In this document: positions 52,501 to 64,000 of the stretch, piece after piece
How the letters are laid out: every line of letters starts with the position of its first letter
Numbering within the stretch: position 1 is the first letter of the stretch
Origin: Moringa oleifera
Lineage: Eukaryota; Streptophyta; Magnoliopsida; Brassicales; Moringaceae
Direction: 5' to 3'
DNA length: 64,000 nucleotides
NCBI GenBank assembly: GCA_021397835.1
Contig: JAJFZO010000658.1
Location: 255,501 to 319,500 of the forward strand
Notes under the pieces: model-generated
Told to the model about the DNA's origin: nothing
The model's database searches: none
Seen by the model: only the letters and a program-made list of their open reading frames with translations
Made by a program: the position numbers and the translations under genes

Positions 52501-55329
52501 TGTTCACAATATAAGCCTTCACACTGAGTAGTGAACAATGGTTCCAGACTTAAATTCTGACATTTACGCCAAAGAGAAATGTAACAGGACCCTGAAATGA
52601 AAGCAAATAATTATAGAACTCAATAGAGATCTTGGTTCAAATCCAGTCGAATGCACTTGTTCCTTTTCCTCAAAGTGATTAAAGATAAACCAAATCTAAA
52701 TATTAGAGAGATAAAGTACAAGAAGAGAGCCTCATACAGTAAGTATCTTCAAGTTTATTATGTCTGCCGTACTTGAATGGTTAGTATGCCAAAGTCATGA
52801 TTGTTTAAGACAATCAACTTATGAAATAACTTAAGATTTTGTCATGAATCTGGAAAGGAAATATCAAAAAACAAAAACACAAAAAGACAAATGATGATTG
52901 GAGTTCATGAGATCATATTAAGCTTTAGCATTATAAGTAATACATAGATATCGTCGTTTCTTTTGTCCAAATTTAATTACTTGAAGCCAAGCGTACAACA
53001 TACTAGTTCCGGTATGCATCAAGATATAAGGAAAATCAAAATGCTACTAAACCGTACCAGTATTCACACTGGAGGTTAGTGAGATGCTGACATCAGTACC
53101 AACAAGAACAAGCAGAGAAAATTCCGGGTAATAATCAGAGCAGATGACTCTATGAGGGAACCGCCTTTTCACTGAGCCACTATTTAATGTCTGTCTAGAG
53201 GAAACAGAGGCACCTGGCTCTTTACTGATCTCAATTCGATGAAGGAATCCATCTGATGTTAGAACGGTGAAGCTACACCTGAGAACAGTGCCACATTCTA
53301 TTTATTCCATATTCATGTAGCTTGCAAGGTGTACAAACTATTACCATATATAAATAATTGAATATTGAATACTCTTGTATGATAAACTGAAGACAGATAT
53401 TGGTTTTTTCATGGGACTTCGGGAAGGTTAAACCAAGTAGTGGGGTAAAAAATTTAAAAGGAAAAATTACAAACAGAAAACTTACAAGAAAGATCTCTGT
53501 GCATCAGTATCATCTTCTACAAACAGGCCTAATATTTGTGAGGAGACTTTTAAATGCCTCTTTGTGACTCTTGTTATTTCTTCACCATTTGCTTTGACAA
53601 AATAGAGTGTATCAGTATCATCGGCAAATCCAAGTACATCATGAGATTCTGACCACCCTCCAGAAGTAAATAAACCGAGGCTGCTGCCTGATGCATATAA
53701 GACAAGTTAGAAAGGATCCAGGAACTTTCTCATTTTCTAAAAGAGAAAGAATGTCACAGCTCAGACTGCCAGTACAAACCACCCATATCAATCTCAGTGA
53801 GCAACTATATCATAAAGGGGATGGATTCAAATCAATAGTTATATAATCATCCTAAGTTCGTTTCTTATCAAGTATTCTGCTGATTCTCTATCAAAGGCAT
53901 ACAAGAGGAGACTATACTTTCCTTCAAATATTGTCGAGGTAGCTAAAATGGATGCTAGTCATGGATCCAAATTGGTAAGACAGGGTAACAGTCACTGTAT
54001 TTAAAGTAATCTGACAAGGCACTTTCAAAGTACATCTAAAAACTTATTAATGAGCCCATACAGATATCATGGAATCATCCCTATATTTCTAATCCATTTT
54101 ATATGAACTATGAAATCAGTATGGAGATCTTACAGGTGAAAATGCCAAAAGGCTCCAAGTAGTCATCCTCCTTCCGCAATATTGTAATCTGCTTTCCAGC
54201 TGCTACAGCCACACGCTCACCTCTAGGGGAGACAAACAATGATATCTGCTTCTTAATTTTCCTTGGATGCCTGTTTTCACTCCATTTATCCTTTAAGTGA
54301 CCAAGACCTTCATGACAGAAGGAGAAAAAGGAAAGGCAACATTAATTAGTGGCAACGACAATCAATTAATGTAATAGAAGCATGAATGCGGAGATACAGC
54401 TTTTAAGTTCAGAAACAGAAGCCAAAACAAAAGTTGTATGTTCTTTTATCAGACACAAAGGTTGCATCTAGTCATAGGAAGTAACAAACAACAGAAAGCT
54501 TCTTACGATAAGAAAAAAATAGGGAAAAAAGTATTCATATTATGGTTCACTTTAACAATGCTATTCCTAGGCTACTACCAGGATCCATCATGATCATTGA
54601 CTCGTGGAAACTAAGATTATGGTAAAGCTCAAGACCTTTTCAAATGATGTTAACTTTGTTGCAAAATAATAATTTGACAATTTAGAACAAAGAAAAAAGT
54701 CATTGACATCCTATCACAAATAAAGTTAGGTCTGATTGACAGTTCATGATAACTTGACACCAGTACAAAGCCAAAAATAGTTTTCAGAAGAGTTGCTGAT
54801 TCTCCTATCAATACACTAACCACATAGAAAATCCAGCAGAAACCTCATATGTAACTCATTCATAACAGTTCACAAACCCAACCGTCTATACATTTCAACT
54901 GTCTGGCACCAAGAAGCGACTTGAGAAGATTAACAAACAGCTCCATTTTTCCGTTCCAACATTGATTATTCGGGTAAAAGAAAACAAAGACTAAAGCAAA
55001 CCTCATGTAATCGAAGCAAAGCTCAAAACGAAGAATTGAACCAACCTGGAAAGGAAAGAAGCGATAGAAAGCCCCTCTTAACACCTTCATTATTTGCCTA
55101 AACTCAGAGAAAAACTAAGTGAATTGATCAGCAGAATGCTTGGATATACAGACGAGAGTGAATTATTCCAGACGTGCAGCAAAATGAACAGGTGACTGCG
55201 AAGCTTAAATCTAGATATGAATTGAAAGAGAGATCTCAGAACCTGAGGGAGAGGAGGGTAATTAGAAGTGTACAGCCCAGAAGCATGATAGCGTGTCTCG
55301 TATAGCACTTGTCCAACTGACTCATCCAT
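43506..55329 (-). CDS. MIP2: MAG2-interacting protein 2, Sec39/NBAS-type ER tethering subunit
   Basis: Twelve exons (55243-55329, 55046-55097, 54134-54307, 53486-53687, 53058-53278, 51589-52591, 50100-51049, 48998-49086, 48122-48481, 46636-47875, 46212-46477, 43506-46127) join in phase to about 2,421 residues. Arabidopsis MIP2 (At5g24350) is about 2,376. The N-terminus (MDESVGQVLYETRYHASGLY) leads to beta-propeller-like segments such as FVSPRGERVAVAAGKQITIL and LGLFTSGGWSESHDVLGFAD. The middle is the all-helical Sec39 region (SRLHWRLISLSEKSVPEMYN, ALDLANCHGLDRDEVLKSQW). A Trp-rich acidic patch (NWNNDDWDEGWESFQE) lies in the last exon. MIP2 works with MAG2 and MIP1 in the plant Dsl1-like complex that tethers Golgi-derived vesicles to the ER and is needed for storage-protein export. 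The first three exons rest partly on recalled family sequence. Confidence 0.95.
49961..50058. repeat. Perfect 49-bp tandem duplication in MIP2 intron 7
   Basis: Positions 49961-50009 and 50010-50058 are identical (starting CAGGCCTACAGTTATGATGA). The pair ends about 40 nt inside the intron from its donor (intron 49087-50099, minus strand). Confidence 0.9.
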
Positions 55330-57274
55330 CACCAAATAGTGTCTTACTCTTTCTCTCTCTCTGTCTCTCTCTCTGTGCCCAGAAAACTCCGGTGATCTTG
55401 TCAGACAGAAACACACCCGCTTCTTTTCTTTTTCTTTTCCCCTCTTTTTCTCCCCCTCGCTCCCATATTTTATTTTATTTTTTTCTTTTATCTTTCTCTT
55501 CATTAGAGCAAAAATGGTCTGTGTTTTCCCATTATTGGGCCGGGCTTCTAAGAGTTGGGTTGAACACGATACTAAAAAACAGCCTTTTCCATCAGGTCAA
55601 TAATTGGAGAATTAACAGGCCTAGGCCGTGGGCTTGTGGCCCGAACGAAGCGAAGCCCTAAAATTCCTTTCTGTTTAAAATATCTCCTGAGATTTTAATG
55701 CCAGCTTTGAGTTTTGACTCGAAGAGTTCTTAAAATTTGGCTTATTTTTTGAAGTTCATATCTTAAAAGTTTGGCCTTTATCTAAGGTTTATGTTTTAAA
55801 AATGCATTTCAAAAATATCATAAAAATATTTATAACATTATTAGGAAGATTTTGACAAAACCACAGAGGTAGAATCAAATGAATTTCGATCATTTGTTGA
55901 TAAGGTGGCCTCTTATATATACCCAAATCACTTGTACATCAAAAGGTTAAAAATACGCGGAGAGCCAAAAGTTCCATGGCAATGCAAAGCTAACCTTGCA
56001 GTACTCGCTCTTTTTCAATTCTCGGGAGACTTTAAGCTCTTTACCTAGCGCTCTTTCAATTCTCTAAGGTTTGCTTTGCAACTCAGGGACAAAATTGTCT
56101 GAACGCAGCAAAGGTAGCTGGCCAAGCGATCACCTATGATATTGATGACAACCCAATATATGAACTTCAGGCATAAATATGTACAAATAGTTGTAATTAG
56201 CAATAAGTAAGCAATGGCTTAGGTGTCAACAAAGACAATTTCTCTACAGTACATAAACCCATTCTGGTTTATGTTGGCATGTGATCAAGCTTCTCCAGCA
56301 GCGAGAGGGAGAAGCTAGCTTAAGCAATGGTGTTGACCTTTTCAGTAAGTCATGGTCGGAGATTAACTTGGAATCTCTCAGAAATATCTAAGAGATAGGT
56401 GCATGTAAAATATTTAAAAAACTGTCAGCTCATCCAGTCAAGTGGAACCTCTCCCGGATACAAAGTGGCTTCGTTTTTAATTCGAGTCAAACTGATTAGA
56501 GTAAGAGGAACCTTTGAATTTGCCAAGAATGAAGATTCTATGCCATCTTCTCAGTTTTGGTGGCTCAGATTTTACCCTTTATTTTCAAAATGGGGAAACT
56601 TAACTCGTAACCATCCAAAGACAGCTTTCCTTTTCTTCTTCCCTTTTTATTAATTGCTGGTCGGTTTCCAAAATTACTCAAAAGGAACAGTGATGAGAAA
56701 GAAGCAGCTCTGTAGATAAGTTTATATAACCAATATCCTGTATCGTTCGTATACTTTAAACAGGAAGCCTTTGATAAACTTATAGTTAATCATATCCTCA
56801 CCTTTCTGTCTTTTCTGCTAATGCGTTCCAGTGTTTGGACCAAACCAGAAGGATAAACTTCTTATTAATTTTTTGTAAGGTGGGAGTCGCAACATTAATT
56901 CTGCTTTGACATTCCAGCTTAATTATTTCACAAAAGACCAGTGTTCTTCATGTCCTTAGTTGTAAGGTTCAGCTTCTTCAGTTTCTTCAAAAGTATGAAA
57001 TCTTCATATATCTTGCCACATATATACTCACAAGTCCTTCATTTAATTTCTTCTTTCCCGTAACTTACAGTCCATCGATCATTAATACTTCACATGTGAA
57101 GGCATTGAAATGCATTAACCATGAGAGGAGAACATATATTGAGTGTGATCTGTAGAGCTGGAGGAGCTAGCCTTGTTAAGCATGCCCAGATCATTTTAAT
57201 TTTTTGACGTTATTCAATTGACACTAATTAATTTGGGTGCCGTACTACTGACACACCCTCCACGTTGTCCAGCC
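55330..57274. other. Intergenic: MIP2 promoter and MIR171 upstream region
   Basis: Next to the MIP2 ATG is a CT-rich leader (about 55346-55378). TGGGCC (55536-55541) and TGGGCT (55629-55634) are site II type motifs that likely belong to the MIP2 promoter. From about 55700 on, the DNA is AT-rich without recognisable genes up to a TATA box at 57275. Confidence 0.5.
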
Positions 57275-57284
57275 TTTATAAATA
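57275..57284 (+). promoter_or_regulatory. Candidate TATA box of the MIR171 transcript
   Basis: TTTATAAATA lies about 200 nt upstream of the MIR171 hairpin on the same strand, with transcription expected to start about 30 nt downstream. No other gene explains this box. Confidence 0.5.
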
Positions 57285-57474
57285 ATTGAAGGCATTGCTA
57301 GTGGGATTCCAAAATCTTCTTATGATAATAGTTCCATATTCCTTGTTGGAAGGAGCTGGCAGTCCACAGTGCAGAAACCCTTGTGATTTCCTATTTATAG
57401 AGGAGAGCTCAAATGAAGCTGCATGCTCTCATGGAGAGCAGGTCTCAGCTGGAGCCATCTCTGAGAAGTAGACA

Positions 57475-57552
57475 AGATGTGATATTGCTTTGGCTCATCT
57501 TCTGATCATTCTCAGATCAAAAACTCTGAGACGAGCCGAATCAATATCACTT
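57475..57552 (+). ncRNA. MIR171: MIR171 precursor hairpin
   Basis: The 3' arm carries ACGAGCCGAATCAATATCAC followed by T (57531-57551). This is the miR171 family core GAGCCGAATCAATATCAC, and the sequence is nearly that of the legume miR171 form I recall as CGAGCCGAAUCAAUAUCACU plus C. The 5' arm has the star TGATATTGCTTTGGCTCATC plus T (57480-57500), pairing through GTGATATTG with CAATATCAC (57542-57550) and through most of the rest. The two arms are about 30 nt apart and pairing continues at both ends. With T57480 opposite A57549, a 2-nt 3' overhang is predicted. miR171 cleaves mRNAs of HAM/SCL6 GRAS transcription factors that control meristem maintenance. No protein-coding frame overlaps convincingly. 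Which 21-mer is the major product needs small-RNA data. Confidence 0.85.
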
Positions 57553-59695
57553 CTGTATGCTTCTTTGTATGTCATCATCTCTTTCAGAGGAAGGTCTGGG
57601 TGCTACTCAGTTGTCCATTGATGGTGACTCCTTGCTACTACTCTTGCAACATATTCTTCCTCCCACCCTCCCCATTTCTTTTGGTTTCTAGCTAGCTCTT
57701 CATGGTTTTGAACAATATTTTCTTAGCACAAACTACTGGTTATGCACGACAACTGAGAGATCTAAATCTTCTTGTACTTCTCCTAGACAAGAAAAAAAGG
57801 TTACCAGCCGATGATTGTTTTGCGATTGATTTCTTAGCAGGATAAACATGTATACTTAGGAATGAATTAAAACTTGGTTTGCAGAAAATATGTACTGATA
57901 ATGCAAGTCATGGATTGTGTAAATGGCATATATATCTCCGGCTTTCATTTTATTTCTCAACATCCAGAGAAAAGTGTATTGCCTCTCACTCCTTTCCTGG
58001 TTTCACCCTTCTTTACAACATAGAATTGAAGGCTGTTATCCGCGGAATCTTCATCTTTTTCTTGATTCATATCTGTTTCTGCGTGACTCATCGGCTGGCT
58101 AACATTGTTTCTGATTAATCTATATATATCAAGATGGTTTGAAGGAAACTCATCCGATGAATGAAACCATGTCAATTTGATCTTTTTTTTAGAAAAAAAA
58201 AAAGAAGAAGAAGAAGAAGAAGACTGAAGAGACCGCCATGAAAAGCTCTGAAGCAAAGAGATTGATTAAAATATCCTCAAATATTTCAAGTATTTCAGCC
58301 GGCCAAGCTATAAACTTTAGACAACCCACATGAATCTGAAACGATCGTTATGCATCTGATTATGTGAATGACTTATGGTGTCACTGACTCTTAATTATAT
58401 TCATGGTAAAAGCAGTTTGGACACAGGACACTCGATGCTTTTCATAATTAATTAAGAAAATAATTGCAATATTGATGCTTTCTCGCTTGCTGGCTTTTCC
58501 AATCTTTAAAGGGGACTGAATGATATATTAGCAAATAAGAGATAAGATTCACTATATATATTGGGTTAATAAAGATATTCCCCAAAGGACAGTTAGAGAA
58601 AGAGACACCACAAGGAGAAAACTTAGAATCATATAAATTTCATTTTCTACACGCGTATTTATTGGCGATTCTATAAATGAGAGTCAGATTATGGCTTTAT
58701 TTTAGGTAATTTCCTGAACAGGGAATAATTTAACATTAATTTTAAAATTATGCTTTTTTATATTTTTATTTATCATAATACACAATATATATTTAATATA
58801 TTTATTATAATGTTAAAATTAAAATTTTACAGTATTTTGTACATTTAATATATTGTTTTTGATAATTATACTATTGAATAAATTTATTGGTATTGTTTTC
58901 TATAATATATTTTTTTTTGTAAAAAATACAATATGTTTTTTAAATGATTTTTTAAATTAAAATTAATAATTACCATATTTATTAACATCCTTGGAACGAT
59001 ATTTCATGAAAAACATACCAATTCTATGTGTATATCAGTCTCCCTTTTTCTATTTCATATATTCATCTATGAATCATAATCGATTTAAAACTCTACTATT
59101 TTAATATTAGATTTATCATCAAATTTAAATTTAACAGTGTTTTGATAAAAGTTATCAAAGTAACACAAATCATCCCAAGGACGTTGATGGGTATGGTGCA
59201 AACAAAGGCGTTCTCTGAGGCCAATGCCATGGCCACAGTCATAAAAAGTATCAGACTTCATCTTCTGCTGGTTTGCAGGAGGATGCTTCAGAAAGATAAA
59301 TTACTTGATGGAACAGTCCTCTTGTTGTTTACTAGTCTGGACATTAATTCTTTGTTTTTGATTATTAATGGTCGATAAACTTAATCCTGGTTGCCAATAA
59401 AACAATAATGATGGAAGTGTTATCATCTTCCATTCACTTTGGGTCACCCTCTGTAATGGATCCTCACCTCAGATGCCATTTTCATGAAAGACTAAAACTT
59501 CATCATGATGTAAGCTAAAGAAACTGCAACTTTTTATGGACGAGGATGTTTAACTAAACTAAAGCCCAACAGTTCCTAGCTCTTAACTACACCGAAAAAT
59601 TGATTGCTAAAAGAATCCAAAGACAAGTTTCTATCCAGAAAAACGTCAATGATGAACGTGAAAGAAGGTGAAACATGTATACAGCTAGAGTTTGA
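57553..59695. other. Intergenic, AT-rich
   Basis: The stretch starts with the MIR171 3' flank. It contains an A/GAA-repeat near 58192-58222 and an extremely AT-rich block at 58730-58970. No coding segment or transposon ends were recognised. Confidence 0.5.
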
Positions 59696-62445
59696 TTAGG
59701 CGACTGGGCAGCCAGCAATGACAATGCCTTTCGCAGTTGGGCAAGAAGCCAAGTCGCAGCCTTCTCCTCTGTTTCCCCACCACTCTATGCCAATGTCCTT
59801 GGACTGTAGGGCAAGAAATAGGAGGACGGTGACGAAGGCAGTCCCGGCATCAAGCCCACCAGCCAGCACATAATTGTAGCGCTGCCACCATCGTTGTCTG
59901 TACCTGAAAACAACAAATCCAGAAACGAATGCCAGAACGATCCAGCTGGTGAAGTTCACTGCAGCAGCCGGGGGCATAATTGCCGAGGCACCAAAAAGGA
60001 CAGGCATATTGATCTTGGATATCCAGGTCTTCGTCGGGAATGTCTTGTGCGCAAGCCAGACTAGTAAAGGAGATATGGCTCCAACAAGGAAGCACCAATT
60101 CACTTTTGCATATTCACCAAGATTTCCGAAGATCCTGCGAGGCCCAACAAGACCCCATATAACAGAAGCATCGAAGAAAACTCGGTCGAGTGGACAGGTC
60201 CACTGGCTGTCAGCTGGTAACTTGGAGGTATCACAGAGATTTGCGACGCTTCCCATCAGCCACCATGCCGTTATGGTGTACACAACCACTGCTACAAGTG
60301 TTCCTACAACCTGCAATTAATATTAATGGCGTCCAGTTTAGTTTAGCAGTGTATATTAATTCTTCAAATTAAAGTATATGCGGATATGCGAGAAACAGAA
60401 GCGACCTGTGCAACGAACATGGCTCTGGGTGGAATCTTCATGTAGTGGGCGAGCTTAAAGTCGGAAAGAAAGGTTAGAGCTTGAGCCATGCTGATGTATC
60501 CGTAGACCTTGAAGCACATATTGGCAACAGGTCTCTCTGGGTACATGTATCCAATCACGTACTCTGTGATAACGTTCAAACCTGGTTGCTGTCACAATAA
60601 ATTAAGAAGAAAACATTTAATTTCTGTCACACTTAACAAGTCATACATAAGATGTCCTTGTTTTCTTTTTTACCTGGTTAGTGGTGGCTTGGATGACACC
60701 AATAGGAAGGGTGAAGAACATGGCAATGCCACAAGCTAACAGAACACCCCACCATGGCAACTGAAGCGATTCATTGTAATATTCACAAGCAAATATTATA
60801 GCAGCGATGTTTACCAGAAGAATAGCTACAAACCACCACATAGGAACTACTTTGTACTTCTTCATAAGTTTTGTGTGTATATCCATCGTATTTGTCCCTC
60901 CAAAGGCTCTTCGAGCTTGCTTCCACAGATCACTGCACCGGATAAATAAAACATCAAATCAATGAACGGTGAAGCCCTTGAGCGAATGCCAGGAAATTAA
61001 GCAGAGGCCAAGTGATTAATTAATATCATTGATTACCTTCCATTAAAGAGGAGGACATGGACAAGAGTAGCAGTTAGATTTGCAAATCCGAGGCCATAAG
61101 AAACAGCAAAGAAGGTGCTCATATGTATAGGCCCTGTCTTCGAGTAAACGTCCCTGCTAAGATGAAACCTCTCGTCGATGATGCTCAAGATGTCATACTT
61201 CTCACCGTTTCCCATGAAAAGGCTGCTGGAAAACATGGGGAAGTTCTTGGCTTTGTAGATGTTGAGCCAGTAACAGAGGGGTGTCAACACGTACATTACC
61301 AAAACAAAACCGACGGCTATATTGGCTGTGGCAAACCATGGGCTGGCAAGAGGACTCCCGAGGTATGACGAAATAGTTGCCCAGTCAAGACCAAAGGCAC
61401 CAATTCCGAGGGCTTGTTGACCAGAACCCAGTTGTTGGATAAGAACCGACTTGGGTGCGAGCCAACATACCCATGACACCGCGCTTATCGTCATAAAAAG
61501 ATAGCCAGGAAGCACATAATAAGCGAAGCTAGTCAGCATGACAATGAGGAAGAACTGCGTACGCGTGGTTGCTCCTCGTCTTCTCTTTTCTTTTTCATGT
61601 AGAGCTCTTCAGTACCACAGACGGACATTTGTTCCAAACCGGAAAAAAAAAACAATAAATTAAAATAAAATAAAACAAGCAGGCTAGCTGCAGCAAAGAT
61701 CTAGTTACTTAGAGAAGATCTGTGCGTATTGCAAAAACACAGATACCTGAACAATGAGACCTGAATCAGATTGGCCGGCCACCACATTGCAGATGGCTCA
61801 ACCAGATATTTTCGGAAGAGCCCAGCCCAACCAAATCCTAAAACCTACCGTTCATGGAGGAGGAAATTCATCAGAACGTATTATAGAATTTCTTAATGAT
61901 AGTAATTAGTAGCTCCAAGTATGCAATATGCAAGTTAATGAGAAAGTAAAAGAAGGGAAGAAGAGAACCTGAGTGGTAATCATAACAAGCAAAGCCGGAA
62001 AGAAGAGGAGCTCCCTCTTATAATAAAGCTTAACAGAACTCAGTATATGAGTGGCATAAACAGTACCGGCACCCGAGTTAGCGAAAATGGTAATCAAGAC
62101 GTGTTCCTTGATGTTGAAAGGGCCGGGGTTCAGGGTGAACTCCCATCTGGTACCAGCAAAGAAGGGCCGAGTGGGCAGCGTTTTTGCCATAAGGTGTCCA
62201 ATGGGCACCACAGCGATCTGGGCTGATATGGAAGATAACATCAAGGGGTTTCTTCTGTACCAGAAGAACTGGTTGACAAAAGAGAGGATGATACATGCAG
62301 CAGTGCCCAGAACCCACATTCTGAAAGTGAGGACTGGCATGGCCGGATCATCGGTCTTAGGCACAGTTAAATCCACTTCCTTGATGAGGGTACTTTCTTC
62401 TTCAACCTCCACCTCCATGGCCTCGACCTCAGATATCTCACCCAT
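59696..62445 (-). CDS. OPT6: Oligopeptide transporter (OPT6/8/9 group)
   Basis: Six exons (61969-62445, 61747-61844, 61037-61606, 60674-60932, 60406-60588, 59696-60310) give 733 residues, the normal OPT length. Both family signatures are present: NPG in [19 protein letters not shown] and KIPPR in [14 protein letters not shown]. Other conserved blocks are [60 protein letters not shown] and [19 protein letters not shown]. The protein is a polytopic proton-coupled carrier of small peptides, possibly glutathione or metal complexes. The start at 62445 ([18 protein letters not shown]) matches the acidic OPT6 N-terminus; the frame is open upstream without another ATG. In Arabidopsis, OPT6 (At4g27730) sits by the same MFS gene, and OPT8/OPT9 (At5g53520/53510) by VPS26A. 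Confidence 0.95.
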
Positions 62446-64000
62446 CACCCTAATGCTACGTGTATCCTCTATGCGAAGGCAACACAGAAGCAATTAATCA
62501 CATATAGGTGAATGTTTGTATATGATATATATGCAAGGCAAATATCAAAGGAACACGATTGACATATATACAGATCTAGACACTAGAAGAAAAGAATCCT
62601 TAGCGAAAAGACCCTGATGGTTATATATAGAATTCAAGTGAAGCTGGATGGAGAGTGACATGTAGAATTCTGTGTCGGCTAGCTAGGATTCTGAAAGATT
62701 CCACAAAATGGAACGAACCTCCAACTGTGAGCAGATAATATCTTGTTTTGGTTGCATCACAGTTGGCTTTCCAAAAGAGTTTATCCTTTTTTCGTGAAAT
62801 GCAGGCTTCCTGTTTCACAAAAATAGGCTGATATATGAAGAGAATGACACACAAGGCTGGGAGATAAGAATCTGTCTGGGTTCAATAACTGAAAACCCAA
62901 GATAATATCCAACCTAATCGGATAAAGGGATTAGTGATTAGTGATTTTGAATCTTAAAAATATGTTAATAATTGATCATTTTTGTCAGCACAATTTTAAA
63001 ATTTTAATTCAATAATATTTATCTACAAAAATTTAATCATAATACTTTAAATTTATATATAAAAACATAATTCTTAATTTTACTTTAGTGATCTTTTTTT
63101 CTAAAAAAAAAAAGAACTTAAGTGGATGAAGTTTTTTTTCTAAAACATTAGTTTCTAATTTTTAAATATATATATATATACACATATATATTATTTATTG
63201 TTTAATTTATTCATATGAAAGATTAATATATTTTAATTTGATAATTTTTATTAAAATAGTGTTAAGTTTTATTTAGTGATAAGTTCAATCTTGAAATTAT
63301 GGAGTTTCAAACTACTAACAATTTCTTGTTTAAATTTTAAATTTAACGATAAATTTAATCTCTTACTAGTTTAAACATTTAAATTTTACACTAATAATAA
63401 TTTATAATTCAACTTTTAGTTTGAGTTAACTTTGTTCATGAAGTTGAAATTTTTAAACTTGCTTATTAAATAATTTTGAAGTGATAAGGGGATAAAATGA
63501 TTTGCTAGATCTACCTCCATTTATTTACTTTTACTAATTACAGTATGAAAAAGAAAATGCAAGTAATAAAATATTTGTAAAAAAAAAAAAAAAAGAGGAG
63601 CCTCATTGTTTGACTGATGGCCCTTCTCTTCATTGCATTTTCAGGTTTTGAGTACAGCCCACCTGCTGGCCGTCAGTCAACCAATAATGTCATTATGGAT
63701 CACAACTTGGCCAACCATTTTAAGTACGGCATCACTTCCATCTTTGCTTTTCGTCCAAAGAAGGTATCATCACTTCCATCTTTGCTTTTCGTCCGAAGAA
63801 AGTGCAAACCGCAATGAAACAATTTTTAATTCAATTTAGCAATCATTATTGAAGACAATACAAATATGGTCAAGTTGTCAGAGTAAGATGACAGTTGACA
63901 GTGCCGCATTACATGAAACTCATCCCTATGGCTAAGCTTGCAAAATCTAACATAGCATTCACTTGTTCCATCAGCTCTGTATGACAATTTCAGCTTTACA
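62446..64000. other. Intergenic, very AT-rich, with short repeats
   Basis: The OPT promoter side holds no obvious TATA box that I can assign with confidence. From about 62930 to 63560 the DNA is extremely AT-rich with an (AT)n run near 63167-63190. A poly-A run precedes an inverted repeat (arms 63610-63622 and 63668-63680) and a 32-bp direct repeat (63731-63762 and 63769-63800, one mismatch). No coding gene is supported. Confidence 0.5.
63731..63800. repeat. 32-bp direct repeat, 38-bp period
   Basis: ATCACTTCCATCTTTGCTTT begins both copies (63731 and 63769), and they extend to AAGAA with a single A/G difference (TCGTCCAAAG versus TCGTCCGAAG). Confidence 0.85.

Noticed and set aside
52634..52644. 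GGTTCAAATCC, a perfect tRNA or SINE B-box match
   Set aside because: There is no A-box at the right distance upstream and no acceptor-stem pairing; the site lies in a MIP2 intron and looks like chance.
55293..55661. Plus-strand frame of 122 codons opposite the MIP2 start
   Set aside because: It is antisense to MIP2 exon 1 and its CT-rich leader, and is rich in Ser/Leu/Phe purely from the pyrimidine repeat.

Overview
This is nuclear DNA from a flowering plant, almost certainly a eudicot. Every gene is split by GT-AG introns. The coding parts match plant-only families, including a plastid pyridoxal reductase, a dual-targeted 6-phosphogluconolactonase, a YSL transporter, a MAG2-interacting tether and a MIR171 hairpin. 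Intergenic DNA is AT-rich and carries CT, GAA and AT microsatellites. I cannot name the species. No complete transposon, CRISPR array, tRNA or rRNA gene was seen.

Layout, left to right: 3' part of a pyridoxal reductase gene PLR1 (+, cut by the window edge); ubiquitin-RPL40 fusion (-); 6-phosphogluconolactonase PGL3 (+), divergent from the ubiquitin gene across a 650-bp shared promoter; a possible 58-codon small ORF and a TBC/RabGAP gene (+); cytochrome b5 (-); a YSL metal-chelate transporter (-); an Msp1/ATAD1-type AAA ATPase (+); the retromer subunit VPS26 (+); a MYG1-type exonuclease gene with two apparent lesions (+); rhodanese STR14 (-); an MFSD5/MOT2-type MFS carrier (+); the very large ER-tethering protein MIP2 (-, 12 exons, about 2,421 codons); an intergenic MIR171 precursor (+); and an OPT6-type oligopeptide transporter (-). 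AT-rich non-coding DNA fills the last 1.5 kb.

The genes do not form one pathway. They are mostly single-copy housekeeping genes whose neighbourhood looks anciently conserved. From memory, the same neighbours are spread over three Arabidopsis segments: At5g53510-At5g53580, At4g27680-At4g27730 and At5g24350-At5g24400. That suggests this genome keeps the order that existed before the Brassicaceae duplications. Exon boundaries were placed by hand from splice signals, reading phase and recalled family sequence. Each complete multi-exon gene except MYG1 closes in frame.

Points most worth a second look: the MIR171 hairpin in an otherwise empty intergene; a GG in place of the AG splice acceptor plus a one-base frameshift in MYG1; a 48-nt exon-like copy of the PGL3 exon 3 start inside its intron; a VPS26 first coding exon that holds only the ATG; two G28 runs; and several recent tandem duplications inside introns or across a stop codon.
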